Source: Lineus longissimus (taxonomy: Eukaryota; Nemertea; Pilidiophora; Heteronemertea; Lineidae). From it: DNA of 64,000 nt. The notes below the pieces were generated by a model, which worked only from the letters and a program-made list of their open reading frames with translations, had not been told where the DNA came from and searched no databases. The stretch spans positions 18,152,039-18,216,038 of the forward strand of contig NC_088317.1 of the NCBI RefSeq assembly GCF_910592395.1, in the 5' to 3' direction. The position numbers and the translations under genes were made by a program. Shown here piece after piece: positions 33,545 through 44,929 of the stretch (within the stretch, counting starts at the first letter, position 1; every line of letters starts with the position of its first letter).

Positions 33545-36140
33545 TTCGGTTTAGGCCAATCTAAGCTCCATGTCTGTCTTATAAGCTTACAGTTTACAGC
33601 AACCTCAAGTCACAAATCCGACTCTAAATATTCCTTTATCCAAACGATTCGACAAATCAGAATCCGTAGCCTTTCTACATTTAGGTAACGATCATCTCAT
33701 TGATGGAATAGCTTGTCAGACATTCTTCAGGGTACATACAGTGAAATTCTCACATCAAAGCATCCAGGGTATCCAGTAATCAGAGTACAGAGAACGATTG
33801 GGCATCACCGTGCTGGTAACAAGGCATAGGAGTGGGGAGTCATGTTCAATTGAGGTGACAACCTGATTACATCACCTGGAAACCACACAACAGCTGTTGT
33901 GCAGGCATACATAAGGACATTGTGAGGAAGAGGCCGACTTGAACGGACTGAAAGTTATTTGTCAGGTTAGTTGAGAAGAAATGGTGATGGCAGACGAACT
34001 GGCCCATATCCTTCACGATATGAATCTTGCCGCTGCGCAGACCAGCGGTATTGCTGGTGGAGGCATGACTTGAGATGGAAGCCTAGCAAACGGAAGATTG
34101 GCAAACTCTTCCTAATTGATCACAAGGCTTCCTTTCGGTCAAGGCACCATTTATTATCCAGTTGAGCAGCACTGGTGAAGAAATGTTGAACCCTTGCAAC
34201 TCAACTGATTGTTGACTGGCAGCAGTCAGGTGCTCACCAACTTCTCGTACACAGGGCCACGACTGGCTGAGGATGTTGTACTCTTTTAAACACCCGGTGA
34301 AACGTAAAAAGAAGGGTTTTTTTCTAAGCCTGATTTTGGTTTGAACAATATCTTGAACATCCCAAAACATTTACAACACAAGGGCTGTTTTTTATGAGAA
34401 AGCTGGACTCCTCACGATTCGTAAGAGGACGCATCAACAAACTGAAGAACAGAGGTTCCTTCCTGTTGTCATTCTGATGAATGCTATATCATTTTCAGTG
34501 TACATTCTGCCAGAAGGTCTGTCCAATCACTTATCACATGAAGTCAAGGTCAATACACTAAATAACCATGTATACGTAAATACCACGCCACTTTCAGAAT
34601 CACTTGGTCAGCTATAAACCTAAAACAGTTCATGCTTCTTCCCCGTTGAAAATGGCAGCCTACTTTTCTTGCCTGATCCGCTTAGAACGAAGAAGCACCA
34701 GGGCAATAGGATAGCATTATTTTCTACAATGCAGATGCATTGAAAACTAGCGTTTACCGTCAGTGCTGATTTAAAAACTTAATGCGCTGAGAGAGGCTGT
34801 GAGATCTAAGTGTTGGGGTCATCGGTGACTTATCATATCAAAGAGAATTTTGCATAACCAGTTTTTTAGCCTGCTTTTACATCTTACTGACCAACATGTA
34901 CATTTTCCCCCGGTTCCACGGAAGGAATGAGCAACTGGCAACATGCTCACTTTGTCGCTCTTCCATTTAAGTCAGTAATGGCTTGTAAAAATGGTTACTT
35001 ATCAAGACACCTGTCAGTGAGAAATCTATCCACGGATTGCCTCAAAAAGTTTCTCTGCTACGAGGACATTAGTGTAGCCTTCAGCCCTCATACTCAGATG
35101 ATTCCCCATTTACATGATTCAGAACAAAGTGCTGCCAATTGATCCACCTGTTTCCCCATCTAGGAGATGAGACATAGTAATACTAATCATCTTAATGGAA
35201 GCGTAAAAAGACGGACACAGCTTGTTGCTCTTTGAAACATGACTTTCCGCCCACTTGGAGAGCACGGAACACTACTTAAGGAGACGGTTTGCCATTTGAG
35301 TTTCTACTGCTAATAAAAGCTGGAGGCTTTGCCAATAAGTATCTATTGATGGCAAGGATATTAGATCGTCCGTCTTTTTTGCAAAATGTTATCATCGAGT
35401 TTTGTATGACTACAAGGTAAATGAGAACTATAGTCATTCACTCAACATGAGAAAAGTTCAGTCTGAAATTTTCTTTCAAACAATTGATAGAAAGAGAATA
35501 GTTGAATCTAACACCTTAACGTCTACTGGGACCTGTGCATACAAAACCACCCCTACATATACCGACGATTTCAGATAAATGTGGGAGGAAACTGAATACT
35601 CCAATGGATGACTGAACGCATATTCATGGGACAAGTTATCGTTATCATTTCATGACATTGCAGTCCTTGCATGGCCAAGTTTGAATAGGACATTGACTTC
35701 ACAGGCAACAATTGCATATGCTGCCATAATGCTCAACTATTATGAACATCATCTTTAACTGATTTCTAGATTTCTTCTACTCAGGGTGCGTAAACGATTC
35801 ATTAGAATTTCCTACCTTGACCGTGAGATCTTCATCAAGAATTTACTTACCTAAAAAAGACAAAAACAGCATTGTTAGAACAGCTAAACATGCAAGGGGT
35901 ATGAACTTAAAAAGAAAAAGATGACATTGTACCAGTCAGATGAAGGGGCCAGGGTATTGACTAGAACTTTGTAAATATACTACACTCTTCACAGATTGGA
36001 GAGATCATCAAATACTTCCCTAACACCCCTAAAAGCCATGTCATTTATCTAAGAATTGAAATCACAGTACCACATAGCATCAGCATAGCCTCCTTGGCAA
36101 TACTGATTTGATATCATGCAATGATTGGGAACTTCCCGAA
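33545..36140. other. AT-rich non-coding stretch
   Basis: No supported gene. A 25-codon frame with a good start context begins at 33981 (MVMADELAHILHDMNLAAA, then stop at about 34058). It is too short to call. A GTAAGT-like donor with a pyrimidine-rich context occurs near 35855 on the minus strand but has no partner exon. Confidence 0.35.
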
Positions 36141-36149
36141 CTAGTCACC

Positions 36150-36620
36150 TGGCTCCTACATCCAAGATTACCTCCCAGAGACCTTCGTATTCCAGACCGA
36201 ATGATTCCAAGTGATACCGGTGCGATTACTAATCAGGCTGCTAATGAAATCTGCAATACTGACGATCGGAGACGGCGGCTTGTCAAGGAAAGAGATAGAC
36301 ACCCTACCGGGATCAATTATACCATCACCGGTGCAGCATCACTGCCACACTGGAGGCAAAGTCACCCAGTAGGCAGATAATCATGTCTTCAGGAATTTCT
36401 CTGTAACTGAAGTTGGCTTCTTTAGCGGAGATCATCTAACACGGCTGGCTTTATCAGGCACCCTTCATTCAGCAGCAAAGCAGGCATATCGGCCACAATC
36501 TGTTCTCAAATGGCATGACGATAACACCAATGCCTGTTTAACATTGTTTAATCAGAGATTCAATCCTGGTTCGGTTTCAAATTAAAGACTTGATGGTGTA
36601 CCATGTAGGCTTCGTTTGGA
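36150..36620 (+). repeat. Diverged repeat D, copy 1
   Basis: It aligns along its whole length with the reverse complement of 39700-40120. Near-identical anchors include CCTCCCAGAGACCTTCGTAT and the stretch around 36327-36362, where 'ggtgcagcatcactgccaca' is shared. Overall identity is roughly three quarters by eye. It may be an old transposon fragment; the family is not recognised. Confidence 0.7.
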
Positions 36621-36624
36621 GGCT

Positions 36625-39600
36625 CCATACCACGGTCTTGAAGCAAGCCAATTGTTGATAGTGTTCTTACATCTAAGGTCAGTAAATCTTTCTTCAATAC
36701 CATAAGTTTATAACGGTACTACAGTCATGCAGTCCTTATGAGTCCCATTAGACGTGGCCATGAAAAAACACTAACAAGGTCTCCAATGTTATACACTCAA
36801 CACAATTTCATGTTCAGACTTTTCACATACTGTCCATGAGAGTGATCTCAATGCAAAGCAGTCCAAATTGTTATAACCGCCATAACGATATACATGTACT
36901 CGCATACAGGCCATATCGATCTCCCCAGTAAATTTTTAATCTAATACCACCCAAATGTCAAAATATTTTCTTATGATAAAGATGATTTGGGTACTTTATG
37001 GTAAAACCATCGGTAAACTCTCAAGGCAGTGGCCAAGAATGTAAATAAACCTCAAGTGGAAATCTTCATGCGGGAATGCGCTGCACATTCTCTGTCCACC
37101 ATCTCTATATTGACCCATCATCTTAGCTAATCAAGTTATGCTCCTTTTTTGGTGCATGTCCACCTGCTACAGATCTTAAACATTTTTCAAGAGACCATGC
37201 CCAGAGGATTTGTGAAATTCGAGATCATCATCACCGCAAACTGAATACCACAGTGACCAGTATCCTGCACTCGAAATATTATTGTGACAATTAAGTACAG
37301 CCAAGTCTCAGCTTTTCTATGCAAAAATCCGCTTTGCTGTAACAGTACTACCCCAGGCTCAGACTTGATACACTAGCCAACTGTATTGATCATTTAGTAT
37401 TCCGCACGTTCTGTCCATATTTGGTTTGGTAAAAACAAGAAGAAAATTGGCTGGCTACGGATATGTGTCCACACATCACTTAACTGTATCAATTTTGCTC
37501 ATGAGTTGTACCAGTAAGGGTGCTTCAGAAATGTGTTAGATGTGGTTGTACTTTTTTAAAGGAATGGACGTTGTTGCGGGTACAGAAAGAAATCGTTGAG
37601 GCTCATTCACGAAGTGTTGGTGTTTTGTTGCTAGGCTCATGTGTAGAGAACGGACATTTTTAGATCACTGCCAAGACACGCGGACTGGATTATAGTAGTC
37701 TTGAAAGAAATATCCAACGTAGTACATGTACACGCGAACTTCATCGTTCTATCGATTGGTATCTAGTGATTGAAACAAATTGGTAACTGCATAAGCGAAA
37801 ATAGATATAACCAGAATTACTAAGTGTGCATCCAGAGGAAAATTTGATAAAGAATTCTAATATAGCCCTCGCCGCTTTGGATAATGTGGACAAGTTTTTA
37901 TGTTATCAAAGATGTTGCCTGACCAGCCAACCTTATACATTTTCACCATCTTCTCGTTTCCTGTTTAAAGGTCCAGCGCAGATCAGATTCAAAAGATACA
38001 ACTGACTTGGGAAAACACGCGTTGTATTGTCATCCTTCACCATAGAATATAATTCTCAAGCTTTTTTAGAAATGGTGGCAATGGCGATGTATATTTCATT
38101 GTGATACAAACTATTTTTATGTCTAGCGGTGTACTTGAAGAAGACACTCTTGGTGCGCAGAAGATATTCTACATACACAGCCTCTTCTACTTTCTTTTGT
38201 GAGGTACTGGTATCTTTGGCAACAGCCATGACAATCTTTTTATTGGTGATTGGTTTGTTTTTTTATTGGTGATAGGGTGCTTGGAGCACACGATGCTAGG
38301 CAATGCAGTCTCTCCTTATAAGGAACTGGTTCACTTGGCACAGCCACGTCGATTTTTCTTTTGGAGGTGCACAACAACATCTGTGAAAAACATCTGTATA
38401 GTCTTATCGAGAGAAATGTGTTGTGAGGAAGATGGATGTCAACAATAAATGCTCAGAATGTGCAAGAACATCATTGCGAAGTTATTCGAGCCAGAAATAT
38501 ACCAGGCTTTAGATTTTACCCTTGAGCAATCAACAATGATTTGATTCCACAATATGTAACCACACAGGGAAGTGGTTTCTTTCTCTCCAAACAGAAAAAA
38601 CACACTTGCTCTGTATAAATAAACATGAACAAATCCTGGGTTCTAGAAATCACCTTCACCACTCGTGGTATTACTCATTCATCACATCTGTCAAATGCGG
38701 AATAAAATACTACGTTAGAAACATATATTCGTCTTCCATCCTTCGAACCTAATACCATTTTCTAACCTTAATCGCCTTTTCTACTCACAAGGCAAGTAAA
38801 GTCACTTGAAAAAAATGCCATCCCATTAACTACTTGTGTAGGAGGATGAGGAGCCTGCAGTAGCAGAAACAAGAGAATCTAATCATATTAAAGACATGTA
38901 GACTACAGTCAGTTGCTTCATGTCACAATCATGATAATGAATGATAAACATGATTAACCCTTGACTCATGACCTGAGTCAAATTTCTCCTGATATGCAGT
39001 AATGGCAGCTCAGGTCAATTTGGCTAGTATCAGACTAGTATTGCCTTTTATCAGATGACGAGGGTCCTGAGACGGTCACAACGTCATGATAGTGGCAAAT
39101 TGGAAACTGAAGAGATACAGAATCCAGGAAAATCTCACCCAAATCGTGCTAGAGTCATGTTAGCTAATATTTACGATAATCTAATTACCAATCAAGGCTC
39201 ATTTTTGTTACAATTGTTTCACTGTGTGGTGTGCGGTTGCATTTGGCAATATAAATCGAAAATCGAACTTCGCTAACACTAATTAATGATGAGTCATTAT
39301 CGAATTAACGGCAACAATTGTAAACGAATTAGCAATGACACACCCTGATCAGACATGATGATAAGATGGAATATGAGTGGTTTCGGAGATTTCTTTTAAA
39401 TATTTCAATTTAGGTTGTCATCATACTATAAAAGTTATGACTTGATGATGCATCGATTGCTCTTTATATCAACTGAGGCGCAAGAAGGGCATGGTATTGC
39501 TCGTACAGGATTTGCTATAACTGCCTCAATAATGTTTGAAGTACAACAGCACAACATGGACTGGTGGTGGTGGTGGTGGTCTTCATTTAATGATTAGAAG

Positions 39601-39695
39601 GTACTTTAGTTCTAACTGTTAGTCAGTTTTAATTAGTTAGTCCGGTTTAAATGTACTCAAACTGTTGGAGGACGTGGGGTCATTAAATGAAGCCT
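36625..39695. other. AT-rich spacer between the two D repeats
   Basis: No supported gene is seen. A short (TGG)n run lies just beyond at about 39560-39580, within the frame at 39415-39597. Confidence 0.4.
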
Positions 39696-39699
39696 GTAT

Positions 39700-40120
39700 G
39701 GTCAGAATATGGCGACATGAAGTAGTTGATTTACAATGAAACCGGGATGAATATTTGATTGAACGATTTTCAACAGGCATTATCTACCATCTTGCCATTT
39801 GGAGATCAGATTGTGGCAAGGATTCCTGATGAGCCAGCCTTGTTAGATGATCCCTCAACTAGAGAAGCCAACTTTGGCGAGACAGGATTTCTTGACACCT
39901 CGATTATCAGGCTACTCCAGGCAACTTTGCCTCCAGTGTGGCAGTGATGCTGCACCAATCAAGGTACAATCGATTCTGGCAGGCATTTCCTTGAAACGTC
40001 ACAGACACCAATTATCAGTATTGCCGATAGCATTTAATAGCCTGATCAGTGACTGCACCATAATCACATTGAATCATTCGATCGGCAATACAAAGGTCTA
40101 TGGGAGGTTATTAAGTACAT
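39700..40120 (-). repeat. Diverged repeat D, copy 2 (inverted)
   Basis: This is the inverted partner of 36150-36620. The plus strand is open at 39759-39947 (62 codons). The homologous part of copy 1 carries stops, so coding is doubtful. Its right edge directly abuts the degenerate start of the 48-bp minisatellite. Confidence 0.7.
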
Positions 40121-40289
40121 GTATGTCATCATTTAGCAGGAAATGGTAGCAAAAATGCCAGGATTATAGCACTCACACAATTGGTTGAGTCTTCTCTCCA
40201 TCATGCAGGAAATAGCAGCTGAAATGCAAAGAACATAAAACACACACATATGCCTTAGTTGCCCCTCCATCCAGCATTGCCAAGTGAAG

Positions 40290-40536
40290 AATATAACACA
40301 CACACATCCAGCAGGAAACGGCAGCCGAATTGCCGAGAATATAACACACACACTTCCAGAAGGAAACGGCGGCCGAATTGCCACGAATATAACACACACA
40401 CTTCCAGTTGGAAACGGCGGCCGAGTTGCCACGAATATAACACACACACTTCCAGCAGGAAACGGCGGCCGAGTTGCCACGAATATAACACACACACTTC
40501 CAGCAGGAAACGGCGGCCGAGTTGCCAAGAATATAA
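40290..40536 (-). repeat. 48-bp minisatellite, five units
   Basis: The start 'aatataacacacacac' recurs at 40290, 40338, 40386, 40434, 40482 and 40530, exactly 48 bp apart. Each unit carries 'ggaaacggcggccga(a/g)ttgcc'. More degenerate units extend left to about 40136. Because 48 is a multiple of 3, frames stay open across it on both strands (minus 40133-40591, plus 40259-40657), giving 16-residue repeats such as FVATRPPFPAGSVCVI. It lies in the presumed second exon of the inverted duplication, and a relic of the same array lies at 54772-54945. Confidence 0.9.
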
Positions 40537-41259
40537 TGGTCGTTCCTACACCCAACTTCGCCTCTTCTGGCATCTTGTAAAAAGGCACCACTGTTTAAAT
40601 GCTGCTGGTCTGATTAAATCAGGACTGGCACAGTCAACTGATGATTATCTGAAATAAGATAACTTTGTTACATTGGCCTGCAAATCCGGTGATTTTTTGT
40701 ACAAGTGACAAGTACTTAACATATGCATCTGAAGGTTGAAACCGGTTCCTATTTCAATATTTCAATATGCAACTGGCATCCTGTCGTTCTTATAGATATG
40801 GAACTTGTCACACCATGTCATTAGATGGCTCAACCTGCTTAAATGTTGTCACAACTAGATATTTTAATCAGATCAGAACTTGAATGACTTACCTTTGTTT
40901 TAACAGACACAACTTACCACTGACTTAAACAGACATATGGCTTTTAAAAATGGCAAATGTCTGTTTAAGTCAGGCCTGGCTTGGTTAACAATATTTAAAA
41001 ATCTGTAAAAAAACAACATCAGTTACAAAACTGGTGACCTGAAGGTTCCCAAACAATGCTAATGGAGTATGAAGTACTGAGATTATGTTATCACACGATT
41101 ACACCTTGCTTGCTTTCTTTATTAAGTGAGCGACAGCGCACTAAAAGTCTAAAAGCCTATATCAGTCTATTTTTCAAAATTCGATCTAATTTTCTTCAAC
41201 GTTGGTGACAATCGTTACATCATAACGCGAGCTGTATAAGGGGGTCGGGGCGGGCTGGG

Positions 41260-41648
41260 AGAAAACAAAGGCCTTGTTCTCTTGATTTGCGATTTGTCAG
41301 TGCAACATTTACCCTTGGGTTAAGTGCCTTTGACTACTACTCCACCTAGGCCGTGTATTTGAGAAATATACTTAGGTAAGATAATCCCTAATTTAATTAG
41401 GCCTAAAAGGGCATTATCTCTGTTTCAGACAAGAGATAAGCCCTTGTAATATGAAAAGCAGTAGAAAACAAAGGCCTTGTTCTCTTGATTTGCCATTTGT
41501 CAGTGCAACATTCACCCTTGGGTTAAGTGCCTTTGACAACTACTCCACCTAGGCCGTGTATTTGAGAAATATACTTAGGTAATATATGATTTAGAATCCC
41601 TAATTTAATTAGGCCTAAAAGGGCATCATCTCTGTTTCAGACAAGAGA
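41260..41648. repeat. 203-bp tandem duplication, two units
   Basis: Unit 1 spans 41260-41462 and unit 2 starts at 41463. Unit 2 is interrupted at 41648/41649 by element A and resumes at 42797-42823 ('taagcccttgtaatatgaa' and on). The units are about 95% identical by eye, with one small indel around 'aggtaa'. Confidence 0.9.
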
Positions 41649-42696
41649 TGAAATGGCCAGGGCCATTGTGCTCACCTCATGTGGAGGAAAGATGGATAAA
41701 GAGCATTGTATTGTGTCATGTAGTGTTAGGTTTGATGTAGGTCCAAGCAATTACAATTTCCCCAAAATGGCCAATTTACAGTACATTCGACCTCTGTGAC
41801 CTTGCAAAGTAGGTCAAATCAAAGAAGACCCGGGTGACACATTGAATGGTTGTTAGAATTAGATGTACCTATGATATAAAATTGGTGCCAATCGGGCAAG
41901 TCATTACTAGGAATAATGGCATTTTGAAGAATTGAGGATTTGGCCCCCTCCCTGGAGGCCAAACGGCAAATCAGATCGCACCAAACTTCGGTACCTGAGA
42001 TCACCTGACCAAGGGGTACATGTGTACTTAATTTGTGATCAATAGTCATTGCAGTTAAGAAACGTGCCATAGTTACGGCCTGACGGCGAATTTACGCCAT
42101 TTGACCTCTGTGACCTTGACAAGAAGGTCAAATTAAAAACCTGTGTGACATATACTGTATGGTGGTTAGATGTACCCATGATATCAAATTGGTGGCAATC
42201 GGGCAAGAAGTTAAGGAATAATCACATTTTTAAGGTTTTTGGATTTTGCCCCCTGGTGGTCAAGTGGTGAATCATATTGGACCAAACTTCAGTCCCTGAG
42301 ATCACCTGACTAAGAGGTAAATGTGTACCAAATTTGGTATGAATAGTCATTGCAGTTTAGAAACGTGCCATCGTTACATCCTAACGGCCAATTTACACCA
42401 TTTGACCTCTGTGACCTTGAAAAGGAGGTCAAATCAAAAACCCGGAGGATATATGATGCACCTTTGCTAGAAGTACCTACCATATTTTTTTCAAAATTTC
42501 CCGACTACTATTAAGGGAGATATTGCATATTTTCACTTTTAACGTTTGGCCCCCTGGTGGCCAAACCATGAAACGAATGGGACCGAAACTTGGTCTCCAA
42601 GGTGTCATTACATAAGGGTACATGTGTACCAAGTTTCAACTCAATAGCTCTAACAGTTACGAAACGTGCCCTGCTAACGGACGACGGACGACGACG

Positions 42697-42743
<47 letters not shown>

Positions 42744-42796
42744 ACGACGGACGCCACGGTATGGGATAAGCTCACCTCTGCTAAGAGGTGAGCTAA
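41649..42796 (+). mobile_element. Non-autonomous element family, copy A
   Basis: The copy starts TGAAATGGCCAGGGCC and ends GTGAGCTAA. It contains three ~300-bp subrepeats, each with the 'gacctctgtgacctt' motif (41789, 42103, 42404) and a 'ccccctggtggccaa' motif. An (ACG)n tract follows at about 42676-42745. At the end is a perfect 11-bp hairpin (AGCTCACCTCT, loop GCTA, AGAGGTGAGCT). It sits between A and T of its target with no duplication, and the terminal CTAA matches the Helitron CTRR rule, although the 5' end is TG, not TC. Equally, a 2-bp AT duplication fits. There is no coding sequence; the Asp-rich frame at 42622-42849 comes from the ACG tract. Confidence 0.8.
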
Positions 42797-42989
42797 TAAG
42801 CCCTTGTAATATGAAAAGCAGTACATGCCATGAAATGCATCCAAAGTGATTTCATCGCAAAAACGCTACTATATACTGTGTAACAGCACTAATTGAAAAG
42901 GCCAGTGACAAATTTAAAATTGTTTTGCCTGAAGACCATTCACTTCGATAGGCCTAATGCTGGTTATACAGACAGTACTTCAATACTTC

Positions 42990-44290
42990 ATTGGCATCCA
43001 CTATATTGCTATCAACTTTGAACTGATGATTTTCATACTCACCACCAAATCTGCTGCCGTCAAGTGTCCAAATCCCGAAGTGTTATTGAGATACCACACC
43101 TACTGACTTGCAGAAACTATGGTTGCGCATTTTCTAAAGCGGCACTCGTTTGGCATAACGTGTTGGAGATGGGTTTTTTGGATGTGTACAGTAGATGGTC
43201 TTGCACCAATTGAGGAAACCTATTGATTTTACTCCACAATGTTCTATTACAAAGTATTATTTTTTATTTTTATCATCATTATCTCATCTGGATCTGGTTA
43301 GGAGTTTTTTTTCAATGAAATTGAACATTTATTTTAGTTGGGGGATATGAACGAAAAAGGTATTGTCGTTTTAACATTGACTATCTATAGCAGGAAAATT
43401 ATTCATTTGTTTTATGGTTAATTTGGGCAAATTTTGACAAGAATTTGTCACCTCTTCCAGAACAGCTTGCCAGGGAGCATTGCATCTTTCAGGGATGAGA
43501 GGTGATGTACTAAAGTTGTGCATTTCTTGGTTCCCATTATGAAACTAATTTGCATAATAATGAGATCTATTGTTTTTACAACAGTAGCTTATCGTTAATG
43601 CTATCATAATGCTAATATAATTTTCAGGGGAATGTGTGTCTGGTGATTTGCAAGAACTTTTATTCTCAGCAAAATATTGATCTTTTACTTTGTTCATGCG
43701 AAATTTAGCTTTATTGTTTTAGGTAATACTTTTTAATTTTGCTTTTGATTTGCATAATAATGAGTACTATTGTTGTTTTCAATGTTAGCTCAAAGTTCAT
43801 TATCATAAATATCTGATTATCTATCTAGTGGTTTTGTTGTTAAAGGTACCATTATGGAATCTATTCTAAAAGTGGGTCTCTCACCACTTACAGCTGCCTT
43901 CACGTTTAAGCGAGGCAAGTCAGGTTTTAATACCCCTAATGGTTTACTGATTCACTATGGTCCGTCATTTTTGGTGGATCTTATAACAAAACCAGACTCT
44001 AGTTCTGAGAGGACCCTCGCCAAGTTAGTTAATTAACAAAGCTTTTTAATACCACGTGCACTTTATACAAATATCAGTACTGCGTTATGTGCAATACGTT
44101 TTATCTATTTTGTGGATTATCTGTGTCATTGATGTATTTAATTTGTATATACTTCTCCTTTTAGGAGGTTTTATTAAATAAATGAATCAAATGCTCTCCA
44201 TGCAATTTTCAGGGAGGGTGGATCAGACGATTTGCAACAACTTTTATCAAACACAAAATTGTTGTATTTTTTGCTTTGTTTAGGATATAA
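42990..44290. other. AT-rich stretch with diverged direct repeats
   Basis: 'tttgcataataatgag(a/t)' recurs near 43551 and 43748. A longer segment starting 'ttttcaggg' with 'gatttgcaa(g/c)aacttttat' occurs near 43622 and 44207. The pattern suggests an old ~200-600-bp duplication. The frame at 43854-44036 has no recognised signature. The first ~190 bp belong to the inverted duplication. Confidence 0.45.
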
Positions 44291-44297
44291 TGAGCTA

Positions 44298-44873
44298 CAG
44301 TGGAACCCCGGTCGGCGACCACCCGCTATGACGACCAAGAATCGCTGGTCCCCAATGGTTTCATCTCTAATTATCATTACAAGGCCCCTGGTAACACGAC
44401 TACCTCGGTACCCAGACCACGACCACTGCATTGGGCGGTCCCAATGACCAAATGCACCCCTCAAACCCGACCCGATGCTGGGTACGGACAGTAAAAAATC
44501 ATGTGATTTGTATTAAGTCAGGCAGCGTTTATCACCGAACACATTGGAGCAATCCCAAATGTGGAATGATGAGAACTGAAAAGATGAATGCTGCCATGAT
44601 TTCTGTTAAGAAATTGATTGCAGCAAATTTGTCGTCATGCTACAGATGAAAAAAAATTTTTTTTGAAAAATGAAAAAAACATCATCAGCTCAAAAATGTT
44701 GGCTTTGAAAATTTTTCAGAATTTTGAAGTCGTGAATAAATTCAACAATTTTGGCGGGAAAACCTTTTCATGCATTTTGTCCACTGATTTTCAACTTCAC
44801 CAACGCGAACACCCCGGTAACGCGACTATTCAACCACGGTCCCATGAGTGGTCGTGTTACCGGGGTTCCACTG
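44298..44873. mobile_element. pogo/Tigger-like MITE
   Basis: The ends are CAGTGGAACCCCGGT and ACCGGGGTTCCACTG, perfect 15-bp inverted repeats, flanked on both sides by TA (44296-44297 and 44874-44875). CAGTGGAACC ends and a TA target duplication are typical of the pogo/Tigger branch of Tc1/mariner. The 576-bp interior lacks a transposase frame, so it is non-autonomous. Subterminal repeats of the 'cgaccac' type are visible on both sides. Confidence 0.85.
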
Positions 44874-44929
44874 TATATTGTTTTAGGTAGTTATTAAAAT
44901 TCCATTGAGCGAATGGTTCTGAAGTTTTT

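Larger units (their letters stand above)
40290..43180 (-). other. Left arm of an old inverted duplication (spliced unit, minus strand)
   Basis: Five blocks match the right arm (52806-54955) in reverse orientation and in the same order. Block 1, 43043-43180, is a presumed first exon ending at the donor GGTG|GTGAGTAT. Block 2 is 41260-41345. Block 3 is 41010-41090. Block 4, 40800-40985, contains the hairpin GACTTAAACAGACAT...ATGTCTGTTTAAGTC. Block 5, 40290-40648, begins with the acceptor TTATTTCAG|ATAATCATC. The presumed first exon has an ATG followed by codons for MRNHSFCKSVGV, but a stop follows three codons later, so this copy looks broken or non-coding. The arm has gained a tandem duplication and element A. 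Confidence 0.65.

Noticed and set aside
40136-40536. CRISPR-like regularly spaced repeat
   Set aside because: The 48-bp units are contiguous with no unique spacers and the context is eukaryotic; it is a minisatellite.
41649-42796. Firm assignment of element A to Helitrons
   Set aside because: The A|T insertion, 3' hairpin and CTAA end fit, but the 5' end is TG rather than TC and the hairpin directly abuts the terminus; a 2-bp duplication is equally possible.
42622-42849. Poly-Asp open frame
   Set aside because: It is the (ACG)n tract of element A read in one frame, not a gene.
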